DNA of 52,473 nucleotides from Acrasis kona (GCA_026419775.2 JAOPGA020000642.1:1-52473), one strand, 5' to 3'; positions 1 to 11,362 are shown, counted from the first letter of the stretch. The notes: a model not told the origin generated them from the letters alone. Numbers and translations are program-made.

Positions 1-1
1 T

Positions 2-2914
2 TGCACAGGGCAATATGATGCTGAAAGTGACACCTCTATGATTAACGAGTGCAGAGATGCCGGATATCCTCTAGATTTCTTCTCAATCAACGTGTACGCC
101 TCATCAGCACCAAACGTAGAAATGCGTTCAGGACAATGGGGTATCGAACTTGTCAAGAAGAACAAATTACCAGTGTTGGTTACTGAGTTTGGTTGCACAG
201 ATCACGATACCGATTTCTTGAGCACGGAATACAATATCGGATATTTACCTCAACGTCAAGGAGATTTGATTGTATCTCAAATCTTCTCCGCTTTCATGAC
301 CGGTGCTATGGGTATTCACGTGTTCACTTGGGAAGATCGTGAGTTCTTGACAATCAGAGAGTTCGGATTCGGTATCTTGAACAGAGATAGAAGTCCAAAA
401 CCAGCCACTATGATGGTTACAGAGGCATACAGAGTTGTTCAACAAATTGCCCTTTACGACACCAACCTACTTGCTGGATTGAACCGTGAGTACTACGAAG
501 CAGCCTTCTACTGGCCAGATCAAGTCAATCAAATTCAAAATCGTTTCTTGGTCGAACAAGGTTCACTTCACGGTGTTTTTGAAAGACTAAACATTCGCGT
601 TACTTATTTGAATCAAACACAACTACGTTCCGGTCAATTCGACAAGACTTTCAAACTATTGGTGCTTCCATACAATGGACGTATGCAAGAAGGTGACATG
701 ACCTACATCAAGAATAACTTTATTCCCAACGGTTGCAACGTATTCGCCAACGCCGCCCCACCAGGATATGAGAACTATTATGCCAAGCGTCAATCAGACT
801 TTGACAAGAACATGGATGACGTTTTCGGTGTTCAAGTCCTTCAATACCAATCATTCGATGGTGACGTCGAGAATTATTGTGCTTGCGAACAAGAACACAA
901 AATGATTGAAATGAGAGCAGCACAAGACTACCTCAAACCAGTTGATTTGGGATATTTGTTCTACGTTGGACCATGGAGAATCTACAATGTCAAAGCAACC
1001 ACCGCCACAACACTATACACCAAACGTCTATTAGACGGAAACAACCCAACCCCAAGTGACCCCGCATTCACAGTCAAGGATCACGGAAAGGCAAAGGCTG
1101 TCCTTGCCGCCTTCTCCTTTGGAGAAAGTTACATGACCACTCAAGGTCACTACGACGTCATGTACTCGCTATTCAAGAACTCCGACGTGGTCAACATTCC
1201 CACAGTTGTCAAGATCGAAGGTCCTCAATCAGGTCTCGTCACTGCCTTCTTCTACAAGAGTAGCGATGGACGTGGTGTTTTGGAATTGTTCAACTGGAAC
1301 GACTACAGCGATACTACTGTCAAGGTCAGTATTGACTTTATGAAGGACAAGAGCGTCATGGATCTCAAGAAGGATAGAAGATTGTTGGTGGCCAAGAGCG
1401 ATGGAAGCATCGATGTCACCATGTACCAGAACGAAGCCAAGTTATACTTGATTGGTGAGGAAGTCAAACCCACCGTAGGTATCATGAACAATGGAACAGT
1501 GAACGAAATTATGGGTGGTGCAAGAATTCCCATTCGCATCAACTATGATACTCAGGGCGTTGCCAGCTGTCCAGTAAACATTGAGCTGCGTCAATTAGGT
1601 AGAAGCAGAATATTCGGTCAAACACAAATCACCGTTCAAGGTGCAGGTACTTTGGAAACTTCCATGTACATTCCAGACTATAGCAGATTGGACGACACTT
1701 ACCTACCCAGCAGCGAAGGTTTCACCTACTTCTTCAAAGCTACCATTTGTGGATCCAAGCTATCATCCAACTTGCCAGTGCAATTGGAGTTCATCAGACC
1801 CGCACTTCGTTTCAACGACTCTTTCAGCGGCGACAAGGCCGTAGTACAAAAGGTATCATGGAATCACTTGCCCAACAAGCGTTTCGATTCCTTCAGAGGT
1901 CTCATTGCCATCTACAGATCTAGCAAGACTCAAGCTCAAGATAGCAGCCACTACAACAAGGTCAAGGTACTCTCCGATTGGATGGTCAAGATGGGTTACC
2001 AATTATCCCCAGTTCTTGATGCCTACGATTCAATGAAGAACACTGCTGGTCCATACTACTTTATCATGGACGATACTTTTGTTACTGATCAAGGCGGTCC
2101 ACCAACTGCTGTCGAGTTCTTGAAGCGCAGAGTGAGAGCTTTGGTGTTGCCTGGCGTCAGCGTCATGAGTCAAGCCGAAGTCAACAACATCACCACTTGG
2201 TTGAACCAAGATTTATCCGAAGCTGTTTTGGTGACCACCGAGGGAAGACCAGGTGCTAATCTTGGAGATCCTCTAGCTAGTGTGTTTGGAGCTCAACCAG
2301 CTACCTCATTGACTGCATTGTCTGGATCTCAATTGAAGGTCACCAACACATCATCACCAATCTTGAGATACTTGCCAGAGACATCATGGAATGTTGCCCT
2401 CAAGGGCAATGCATGGTCAGCCATCACAAACAATGCCAAAGCTGCCGCCGAGTATGGAGGAAGACCCATGTGCTTCACCACCCAAATTAAGGGAGCCAGG
2501 ACTTTGGCACTCAACTTTGATTTGACAGCTAGTGCTTCTGACGCTAATGCCGTACTGTTGTGGCATGGTGTCAATGACTTGATGGCCATGGATCCTTACA
2601 TTTACCGTGTCAGATGGGAGTTATTCTGTGGAGGAACGATGATGGGTCACCAAGATACATGGGTGAATACTGATTGGAAGTATGACAGCGAGGAATCATT
2701 GATAGATTTCTCAGTTAAACCATCAGGATCATGCTCATCTGGAGCCAACTTTAAGGGATACCTATATCCATACTATGCTGACTATAGCACACAATCCATT
2801 AGTATGTACAACAGTGCAAATGACGCAAGTCCAATGAGCAGTGCTTATGCCACACCCATCGCCATTTCAGCGCTATTAGTGGTCGGAGCAATCATATCAA
2901 CATTAATGTTTTAA
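2..2914 (+). CDS. GPI-anchored-type glycoside hydrolase with beta-galactosidase-like domains (5' partial)
   Basis: The frame is open from base 2, so the start lies outside the window; an internal ATG at 38 is not the true start. The first ~100 residues resemble the end of a clan A (beta/alpha)8 glycosidase: PVLVTEFGC places a Glu at the usual nucleophile strand, followed by a HVFTWEDREF segment. Next comes a GH42-like trimerisation or class I amidotransferase-like fold (LLVLPYNGRMQEGDMTYIKN...GCNVFANA), and a second similar domain appears near residues 610-760 (RALVLPGVSVMSQAEVNNI). The C-terminus has Ser/Asn residues followed by a ~20-residue hydrophobic tail with no cytoplasmic residues, which is the layout of a GPI-attachment signal. 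I infer a cell-surface or secreted glycosidase; the substrate is unknown. No introns are apparent. The stop overlaps an AATAAA signal at 2914-2919. The gene is convergent with the alpha-mannosidase. Confidence 0.7.
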   Translation, partial: CTGQYDAESDTSMINECRDAGYPLDFFSINVYASSAPNVEMRSGQWGIELVKKNKLPVLVTEFGCTDHDTDFLSTEYNIGYLPQRQGDLIVSQIFSAFMTGAMGIHVFTWEDREFLTIREFGFGILNRDRSPKPATMMVTEAYRVVQQIALYDTNLLAGLNREYYEAAFYWPDQVNQIQNRFLVEQGSLHGVFERLNIRVTYLNQTQLRSGQFDKTFKLLVLPYNGRMQEGDMTYIKNNFIPNGCNVFANAAPPGYENYYAKRQSDFDKNMDDVFGVQVLQYQSFDGDVENYCACEQEHKMIEMRAAQDYLKPVDLGYLFYVGPWRIYNVKATTATTLYTKRLLDGNNPTPSDPAFTVKDHGKAKAVLAAFSFGESYMTTQGHYDVMYSLFKNSDVVNIPTVVKIEGPQSGLVTAFFYKSSDGRGVLELFNWNDYSDTTVKVSIDFMKDKSVMDLKKDRRLLVAKSDGSIDVTMYQNEAKLYLIGEEVKPTVGIMNNGTVNEIMGGARIPIRINYDTQGVASCPVNIELRQLGRSRIFGQTQITVQGAGTLETSMYIPDYSRLDDTYLPSSEGFTYFFKATICGSKLSSNLPVQLEFIRPALRFNDSFSGDKAVVQKVSWNHLPNKRFDSFRGLIAIYRSSKTQAQDSSHYNKVKVLSDWMVKMGYQLSPVLDAYDSMKNTAGPYYFIMDDTFVTDQGGPPTAVEFLKRRVRALVLPGVSVMSQAEVNNITTWLNQDLSEAVLVTTEGRPGANLGDPLASVFGAQPATSLTALSGSQLKVTNTSSPILRYLPETSWNVALKGNAWSAITNNAKAAAEYGGRPMCFTTQIKGARTLALNFDLTASASDANAVLLWHGVNDLMAMDPYIYRVRWELFCGGTMMGHQDTWVNTDWKYDSEESLIDFSVKPSGSCSSGANFKGYLYPYYADYSTQSISMYNSANDASPMSSAYATPIAISALLVVGAIISTLMF

Positions 2915-2925
2915 ATAAATTATTT

Positions 2926-5900
2926 TTATTGTAAATTTGTAGTACTTCTGTGTTTGATGAAGAACAACGTGCTAGAGACGAACAAGATACTCACAATGAT
3001 TACTGTTGAAACGAGTAATGTCGTACTAAACAAGCTGGACATGACAGAATGAGTCAACAATTCAATTCCATTTTGTAAGGTCGTCGTGACTCTGGCAAGG
3101 TGGAATGTTCTTATCTGTCCCTTGAAGTTGAAAACAAATTTCATTCCCGGAAGGAGCAGGAGATATCACATACGAAGATGACAATGTGACTTCTTCGACT
3201 ATTCTACTGTGGATTGACTTGAGGAAGGCATTGATATTGACAGAAATCTTATCATCACCTTCACCAATGTGTTGGAGACGCATGACCAAATACTCCTGTC
3301 TCTGATAATAGGGCTTTGTAGTGTTTCGGTCATGAACCACTTCGAGAGATAACAAGTGAATATTTTTAGGAAGAGAAACAATATCCGAAGACTTGTAGAG
3401 TCTCTGGTCTTTTCCAGTAGTAACAAGAACTGGATTATTGAATTCAATAACATCACTTGCGAATGCAACAGTCTTTTCGTCATTTGGTGAAGTCTTGTCA
3501 AGTCTAAAGCGTGTTTTACTGGTATAAGAAGTACGGTCAAGTAGTGGCTGATACACACCAAGACCGTCATCAAATAAACACGTTCTGTGTATCATGACTT
3601 CAATTGTTTTATTCACAATGCTAGCAACTGCATATGACTGTGTGCTCTGTACGGTGAATTGATAGCCAACGGGTTGATCCTCCCTTATGTAACAACTGGT
3701 AGTCATGGGCAAAAAGTTGGAGGCGATATTATCCTTTTCGTCGGATTCGAATTTTCTAGTCTCCAAGTTATTCTTATCACAGAACAGAGTATTATTATTA
3801 AAAATATCAGTAGAAAAGCGGGATACAATTTCGTATCCTTCAGGTAATTTATTGCCATTTATTGTTGTTTCAATGTCAACATATTGACTTCCCTTACATA
3901 ACGTGTACTTGTGGGTAATATACTCGCTGTAATTGATGACAACATGACTACAAATGGCATTTCTAGTAACCACTGCATCACCTTCTAATTGTGGAATCAA
4001 TTTACCTGGACCGTCTGCTCTAAAGACGTAAGCGCCAGAATACCGCGGATAATTAGGACCCTTGTAATAATAATTCTCGTGCTTGACGGGATAATCACGG
4101 TCATCACCATATCTCTTCCTCACCGAACACAACCCAGTGCCATTCTCGCCCTTACAAAAAGATAATTTCACCAAGTCGTTGGCAATAAAGAAATTACCCT
4201 TTTGATTCACTGTGAAATCGAAAGGTTCTTTGGAGCGGAATCGAACGGAATAAGAAGAATGGGACAGGCCAGGTATATAATCAGCAAACGTAACCGTTCC
4301 ATCCTTGTCAGTTTGCGATTGAATAATCACATTATCGGAATTTACAACAACTGCTGAACCAGATTGATAATTCACAACATTGACACTAATCAAAGCAAAT
4401 CTCTTCCAAGACAAATTATTAAATGCAACAACAGAAAAGGTATCACTTTTGCTCAAATCTAAAGGTTGCTGATCCACAACATATTCGCTAATGGTGCGAA
4501 TGGAATCGGCAACATTTTTTAATGCATCATCAATTGATTTTCTTAGATTAGGAAGGTAATAATCCTGTACAACGTGTCTGGTGGAGGTTCCAGTGATACC
4601 ATCGTGGTGACTCACATCGCTCACAATCTTTCTCAAGTCCTCAATGTTCTTGTACAGCTTGGTGTCCCTCGATAAATAATACAAAATGTTACACGTGCGC
4701 AGCATGGATTCCGCTCTTCTTGCTTCTTTTTTCAAAAGTGGATAACTGGTGTAATAGCCGGTCCAATATGATTGTTCTTTATCAGCATAGGGTAGAAATT
4801 CTTGATTCGTTTGTGGTAGATCGTTGGCTTTGGAGGCAACGTTCAAATAGTCCGATAGAAGAGAATAGTGTATCTTGTACTTGTCGCCCATTCTTGATTG
4901 GACGGCCTCCATGACAGGGTCGACGATCGCCCATGTTTCGTTGTGAGTGTCCTTTGATGTTTAATAAATGATGATGGTGACGACTTACGTCCCATGAAAA
5001 GTCACATCCTAATGGAAGTAGTAACATGTTGTTTTTATATCCAACTCTTCTCTTTTCAATCTCTTTCGTAAAGTCTTCCATCCTTTCATCTAGGGTTTGT
5101 TTGGACCACTCTGTGAATGGACTGAAAATGTTTAGTGCAATAGGATTTGATGTGTGCATACTTTTGAATGCAATAGGAAATGTCCATGATGTGATTGAAA
5201 AAGTCGGATCCGTCCGATAACTTCCACATGAATTCTAGTTTTTGTTCTTTTTTGAGTTGGTTCTATTCGTTAGTGTTGTTGGTCTTGCAAGAAAGTTCAT
5301 ACAATGATCTTATAAGGTGTCCTGGCAGTGACGGAATATTCAAGACCGCTCTCCTTGTATAATTTTGACATTGTGGAGGTGGAGCCGAAGGGATCGATTC
5401 TCCATGCCATTCTAATTGATTTAGAGCTGAGTGAATGCAATGACTTACTTTGGAAGATGCTTTTCACCAAATACATCTCTTATCCACTCATGACCTCTAC
5501 TGATGGTTTGAATTACTGCATCGTAGGTGTTAAGAGCTTCGTCGGGCATGGTCCAACCTCCCAAAGCAAATTCAATTCTCTTCTCTTCGAGTAATCGTCT
5601 AAAAATGTCTTTTTGCCTCTGTGTGGAAGTTACCCACCATCTCTCCATATACGCTCTTAACATTAGTTTGTTAACATATGACGACTCACATCTCGCTGTA
5701 AATGAAGCGTCTATTTTTATTTGCGTGAACAGCTTCTAAGGTGCTATCTATAATCTTGGAAACCTGATCGTTATAATACTCATCTGGTGTTTTAATCCAA
5801 CCAACATCCTTCAAGTTTTAAAATGTTTGTAGAATGATGATTTACCCAATGTGAGTGTGGTACAACATAGACATTTAAAGGTTCTGCTACGATTGATTGT

Positions 5901-5947
5901 GCCAATACTGTTATAAAGCACAGCACCAGCAGGAGTATGTTCATCAT
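2926..5947 (-). CDS. Class II alpha-mannosidase (GH38) with a C-terminal membrane anchor
   Basis: Exons (minus strand): 5947-5846, 5808-5690, 5655-5449, 5411-5303, 5262-5162, 5121-4989, 4951-3170 and 3120-2926. The introns are 34-49 nt and all phases agree, giving about 915 residues. The start MMNILLLVLC was chosen because it begins a signal peptide. Splicing restores the GH38 landmarks HSHWDVGW (metal-binding His/Asp), FIYSEIAYMERWW and MAWRIDPFG (nucleophile Asp). The enzyme trims mannose from N-glycans, in lysosomes or at the cell surface. The last intron (GTGATA donor, 3169-3121) is inferred: without it the frame stops at 3062, whereas with it the conserved QIRTF strand is recovered. A ~23-residue transmembrane segment (LLVSTVIIVSILFVSSTLFF) and a short basic tail then follow. 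Soluble lysosomal family members lack such an anchor. The TAA stop lies inside an AATAAA signal. Confidence 0.85.
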
Positions 5948-6001
5948 TTCAACAACACTGCTTGGTTTGTTAGAATTGTAAAGTGCGAACAACTTTCAGA
6001 A

Positions 6002-8531
6002 ATGGTGAGGAGAACTTTGCGTGTAAAAGTATGTTAAACAATTACTTACGTCTAAATATTAGAATGTAGACTACGTAGAATACACTACTCTACTATACAA
6101 CAGCGTAGAGTCCATTTTGTTTGATGGTAACGTCGACAAAGATTTTGAGGTTTTATATTCATACGTATACAAGTTATGCATTGAGCCATGCGTAAATGTA
6201 CCCTTTACAAGTTATTCTAGTATGGAAGGACCGCATGACCAGGCACAAATTTTATACAACCACCATAGACAAAAAATAAAAGGCTTCACATCCACAATAC
6301 TACAAAACGTACCAATCATAACACAATTATTTTTCAAATTTGTAGTTGGAGTCACAATCATCAGAACATCAGTTTAGCATATATAATAATTTGTTAGAAA
6401 AGTTTATAAATGGAACGGAGTTAATCAATAACATTTTTCACTACCTCGTAATCCATTCTATTCACTGCAATCATTAACCACATTCTTAGAATATGAACAC
6501 AGAAACCAAAAATAGAAGCGAACTTCATTCAATCAAAATAACGCATTGGAACATTTGGAACGAAGTCATATACAATCCACTAAAAACACGTCTGCTCGAT
6601 TGCTTTTGGAACATGATCGAAAAAGATGAAAGAAATAATACATTCACAGGCGAGGTTAAGCAGTTCAGCGATCAAATGTACCTTTTATCGGAAGATCTTT
6701 ATCATTCTGATTTAGAGACAAAGTTGATTTCGCAAGCTAGTGAATTTTATAAAGTAATTTTTATTTTTGTGATGATTGTTCAAGTATTAGGTATCCATTA
6801 CAAAAGCTCGTCAAACACTTGATGTTGTTGACTATTTGAATCATGTCAGCGAGGCCATTAATATTGAAAACAATAAACTTGTAAAATATGTTCATGGCTG
6901 CACAAAGCCAAAATTACAACAAATTTTATATTCCGTGTTTATTCATACCCATATAGACTTTTTGTGTTCTAATCTGAGACTTTGGCTATTGCATAAAAAT
7001 AATTGTGGTAATTTATTTGTTTTTTGAACCATTCAAAATATCAAGATTTGAAGAAATTGTACAATGTTGTTTTTAAATTTAAAAAATCTTTGGAGCATCT
7101 AAAGAATCAATTTCAACAAGTGTTGATACTAGAGTATCAAAGGGAATTGAGTCAATATGAAGAGGATAGTGCTGAATATGGAGAGCGCGTCATCTCTATG
7201 ACCGAATCAAGCATGTCTATTGTTCGTGATGATTTTTGCAATAATAAAGATTTCATCAAATGTGTCCACCATGCAATTCAATTTTGTATGAATGGTAATT
7301 TATTTCTTTTTCAAATAAAAATTAATTCGATAGAAAATCCATCAAAGAGTGCAAAATCCTTGTCAAAGTATTGTCATGTCATCATGAAACCAGATTTTGA
7401 ATCATCGCATTCAACAATTGAGCAAATTATTGATCAGATTGCAGTTTTGTTTCGATTAATTCATGACTGTGATGTATTCCTTAACATGTATTCGATTTGG
7501 ATGGCCAGCAGGCTGCTATCTAACTCATACAATGAGCAGAGAGAACTGTTAATGATTTCAAAACTAAAAGTAAATAGACGTGTGATATTGTTTTTTAACA
7601 CTTGCAGCAATCTAATGTAAACAGCCACACATACAAGCTACAACGAATGCTTTCGGATATGAACTTTTCGACTCAATTGAATGAAGATTACAAACAGGAA
7701 GTTTCATCTGGTGGTGAGTTGTGATTGTGCAATGATTTTGACTGTTGTAGGTTTTCTACATGCCACTATTCTTACGTATGTGTCTTGGCCTTTGTCTTAT
7801 CCAAATCAATCTATGGTCAATCTACCTCGAATTGTAATTTTTTATTTTGTATTTGTTCATCATTTTGTAGGTACACGATGAGCTTGAAGTATTTTCCGAT
7901 TTTTATCAAACGAAACATACTGGAAGAAAGCTAATTTGGATTTACTCCTTATCCAAATTTATATTGAAAACAAATTATCACCTTCCAATGTCTAAATCTT
8001 ATGAACTCCAAGGTATAGTCCACATTGTGACATTGTTTAATTTTTTAGTTACAACCGATCAACTTTCTATCCTTCTTCAACTGAATGAACAAGATTCGGT
8101 GCCGTACAACAACAGCATCGACGCAGATGCCCTCACCAAGAGCAAAATATTGTTAAGGGAAGATGAAAACCTCTTAATTAATTACAACTTTAAATCAAAG
8201 AAGCATAAAAGTATGAACAACTAATTCCTAAGTTTTTCTAAAATCAATAGTCGGTTTGGGTGGTAGCAAGAAGATTGCAGTACAAGAGACATTTAAATCA
8301 CTTTCTGGTCTTTCGGAGGATAGAAAATATGCATTACAGGCAGCGATCATTAGAATAATGAAAAGCAAAAAGTCTATGGAACATGATGATTTAGTTCGAA
8401 ACGTTTTACAACAAGTTACATCATTTCGTCCCCAAACATCAGATGTTAAAAGAAGTATAAATGCATTAATAGAACAAGAATACATCAAAAGAGACGAAAA
8501 TGTGACCAGCATGTATAAATACATTAGTTAA
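6002..8531 (+). CDS. Cullin, ubiquitin-ligase scaffold
   Basis: There are twelve exons with introns at 6029-6062, 6309-6345, 6448-6489, 6754-6790, 7008-7045, 7295-7333, 7570-7607, 7714-7750, 7834-7870, 8013-8048 and 8211-8250. All are GT-AG, 34-42 nt, and keep phase, giving 704 residues. The N-terminal cullin repeats carry FEVLYSYVYKLC and DLKKLYNVVFKF. The cullin-homology region carries DMNFSTQL and ILTYVSWPL. The C-terminal winged helix has the neddylation motif IIRIMKSKKSMEHDDLV, with the acceptor Lys in RIMK and YIKRDENVTSMYKYIS at the end. Cullins hold adaptor/substrate receptors and an RBX RING protein and are activated by NEDD8. The COP9 subunit 3 gene in this window would belong to the opposing deneddylase. 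The subfamily (CUL1/3/4-like) could not be settled by eye. The start faces the mannosidase start 54 bp away. Confidence 0.9.
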
Positions 8532-8540
8532 ATGTTATAA

Positions 8541-9076
8541 TTATTGAACTTCATCTCTTTTTCTCTTCCCAAAAGCATCGTGTATAATCGGTTTCTCCGC
8601 TCTTGTTTTGGTGGATGGCGGTCTTGCCTGAACTTTTGGTTTTATTGTCTGCCTTTTGTACCTCTCCTTTCCTTCCTCCTCTTTTTGTTTCTTTTGAGGT
8701 TCATTTATTGGTGTAATGGTGAAAACATACCTGCTTCTTCATGTTATCACCAATGTTGTACTGTTCTGAGAATTGAACATACCTAACATGGCGTCCAGAA
8801 ACAACTAATGAATCATAAAATGTAGGATCGACATTGTTGTTTATTGTTGATTTGCTCAATACGAAGATCGGTCTGTGTGACTTGTACCAGACGTCAACTA
8901 GATCAAAACTATGGTTTTAGGTTTAAATTTTATAAAACTGGTTCTTACTTGAGTTTGTCGTCCACATTCTTGACTGTTCCGGTAATACTGTCGTTGTTTT
9001 GCGTCTCTATTGTGATTCTACTATTTACAATTGTTTTAAAGAAATAACTCAGAGTGGATTTCTTCCTCTTGTTCAT
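8541..9076 (-). CDS. LSm-domain protein, LSM10/LSM2-like
   Basis: Exons are 9076-8949, 8908-8731 and 8690-8541 (two 40-nt introns, phases agree), giving 151 residues. Residues ~8-95 form an Sm fold. Sm1 reads LSYFFKTIVNSRITIETQNND and continues SITGTVKNVDDKL. Sm2 reads LVVSGRHVRYVQFSEQYNI. The SGRxVRYV form of Sm2 with following residues recalls LSM10 of the U7 snRNP (TGRNVRYV), while the N-terminal FFKTIV resembles LSM2. The C-terminal ~50 residues are Lys/Arg-rich and disordered, as in SmD-class proteins. A role in an RNA-binding heptameric ring is expected from the family. Which ring it joins is inference. It ends 9 bp from the cullin stop. Confidence 0.75.
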
Positions 9077-9122
9077 GTTCAGGTTGCCCCATACAAAAAT
9101 TTCTTTCAAGAAATAAACCAGA

Positions 9123-10194
9123 ATGAGTTCTGCACTCAACATGAACCAGACCATGAGGTTGTTTAAACAAATCTCAAAACAACTATTTTCATTTGGAACA
9201 CGCACCCTAGAATCAAATGGACACATGTTGACCCAAAAATACATTAGAAAATTCTTCCAAAAGTCTAGAAATTGGAGTGTGTATAACGACGTATCTTATC
9301 AACAAACCCCTCATGGCATGAAGAAGTTTACTAATATAGTGGCGACCTACAAACCTGATTACACAATACCGTCCAACAATATAAAAAAACAAAAGATTAT
9401 ATTCGGCGCACATTATGACAGCAAACTGGTTGATGGGAAAGGAATTATTGGAGCAACTGACGCACTAGTGCCAGTTGTGATGATAATGGTTCTTGCCAAA
9501 GTGTTTGAAAAGTTTGCTAGTGACTATTTCGGAAATCTCAATCTACAATGTGTGTTCTTTGATGGCGAGGAATCTTTGGAAGAATGGACCGAAACTGACT
9601 CACTTTGTAAGTATTTTGCCTTTATACCAATAACATGTTAGATGGTTCCAGACATCTTTGTGAACTATGGGATAAGCGCAACAAATTAAAAGACATCAAT
9701 CTTCTTATTAATCTTGATCTAATCGGTGCCAGTGGTGCAGAATTCTACAATTACCAAGTTCATTACGACTCTCAAACGGACGGTACTTTTAACAAGCTGA
9801 GTCTTTCTGAGAAACGGCTGAGATTGAATAGAAGACTGTAAGCTATACATGACTTTTACCTTCAACATTATTTCAGGAAAACACATGAAAATAGAGTTTT
9901 TTTTGTTAATGCGATACCGAATGTGGATTCAGGGGCAGATGATTGCACACCATTTTTCAAAAAGGGAGTCCCTATACTTCACCTTATACCACGTAATTAA
10001 TTTATGAATTAATCTAAACTTTACTTTTAGTACATTTTCCAGAAGTGTGGCATACACATGAAGATAACGAGGACATTTTAGATCATGATGAAATTTATGA
10101 TATTTTGTATATATTGAAGTACTTTATGGTCCACCACATCTTTAACTTTCCATCAAACCCTTTAATAAAGCCACCAACAGAAAGCGATTTGTAA
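9123..10194 (+). CDS. QPCT: Glutaminyl-peptide cyclotransferase (M28-fold)
   Basis: Four exons have introns at 9607-9641, 9838-9876 and 9993-10030. The protein follows animal-type glutaminyl cyclase: FGTRTLESNGHMLTQKYI, IIFGAHYDSK, GATDALVP (zinc Asp), FFDGEESLEEW (Glu pair), DSLYGSRHL restored across intron 1, LINLDLIGA, FKKGVPILHLIP and FPEVWHTHEDNED (zinc His). The family converts N-terminal Gln or Glu of peptides to pyroglutamate, normally in the secretory pathway or Golgi. I do not see a signal peptide at the chosen start (MSSALNMNQTMRLF), so an upstream exon or a Golgi-type anchor could be missing, or the enzyme may be cytosolic. Its start is 46 bp from the divergent LSm gene start. Confidence 0.88.
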
Positions 10195-10257
10195 ACAAAT
10201 AAACATTATACTTTTGTAACTGCGTCAACTTGTCACCTGATCATAAAAACAAATCAT

Positions 10258-11340
10258 ATGAACCAGTTCTCATTTATTCAACAAGACGATAAAGATGATG
10301 CAACATTTCCCTTTTCTCTTGATGCTACATCAACACCACCAAGAAAACTTTTTAGTAAGGAAGACACACCATTCAAGCTAGACAAGATGGAGCAGAAAGA
10401 AGATAACACAAACTTCTTTTCCTTGAAAGCTGCAAGTGCTGAAGCGTCACCAATTAAGTTTCCATCCTTAAACAATGAGTCAGTTTCAAACCCATCAACA
10501 CCAGTCAAGGCAACCAAAAGAAGTTTAGAGTCCACTACACCCTCTTCAGAGTTCAAACAACCAAAGGAACGACCGAACAAAAAGACAAGAGTAGAACAGC
10601 CCACCACTCCACAGCAGTCAAAGATCCAAAGCAGTCCCAAGCCAATCGATCGCTCAAGTAAGCCTGTTCCAGAAAACAAAGCACCAGTATTCAAACTTCA
10701 ACCACCAGCACCAACCAAAACATTACCTACAACTCCCATCACCACACCAACCAAAAATAATATAAAGACTACACCAACCAAACCAAGCACTCCAGCAAAA
10801 CAATTTACCTACCCATCAACACCAGTCAAGATCAACTCTACACCAAAACAAGTCGCCAGTAACCAACCAACAACAAAACCACCACAATCCACAAACAAGG
10901 AAAGTTCACATTCAAACGCCAATCTACAAAAGACAATTTCTGAAAAGATTCCACCATTAAAACAATCAAGACCAGTTGACAAAGCACCAAGAAGGATTAT
11001 TGACCACGTATGATGGATCCACTCTCATCAATCATTAAAATGTGTTTAGGGTGAACTAGATGAAATTGAGACCAGGATTAGTACTCAGATTAGCCTAGCA
11101 GAAACGAAAGGTGACGAACTTGGTAGGAACCTCATGAGCATGACGGAGAAGATTGCAGACTACTGCGAGCAATTGAGAGAAATCTCAGGTGAGTGTAAAC
11201 TAATGTTTTAAATGTAACGAGCACGTGTAGTCAAATTTAGAATTGCAAACAACAAGATTGTGAGATTAAGGAACCCCATTTTAAATGATAAAATAGAGGA
11301 AATCAGGTTGAAGTTTGAGAGTCTTGATAGGTTAGAATAG
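10258..11340 (+). CDS. Ser/Thr/Pro-rich protein with C-terminal coiled coil
   Basis: Three exons (introns 11008-11049 and 11189-11230, both 42 nt) encode 332 residues. Residues 1-250 are low-complexity and rich in Thr, Pro, Ser, Lys and Asn. They include many TP and SP dipeptides (TPPRKLF, STPVKATKR, TTPTKNN, PSTPVKIN), which are candidate proline-directed kinase sites, and a basic stretch KERPNKKTR that could be a nuclear signal. Residues ~252-332 form an Leu/Ile/Glu-rich amphipathic helix (LDEIETRISTQISLAE, GRNLMSMTEKIADY), likely a coiled coil. I do not recognise a family. A cell-cycle or chromatin adaptor would fit the composition, but this is only a guess. The gene is convergent with the START-domain gene (22 bp between stops). 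Confidence 0.65.
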
Positions 11341-11362
11341 TAAAGTAATAAATACATACAAT

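Noticed and set aside
3062..3144. Frameshift in the alpha-mannosidase 3' end
   Set aside because: A 49-nt GT-AG intron explains the frame change with conserved motifs and phase kept, so no sequencing error needs to be assumed.
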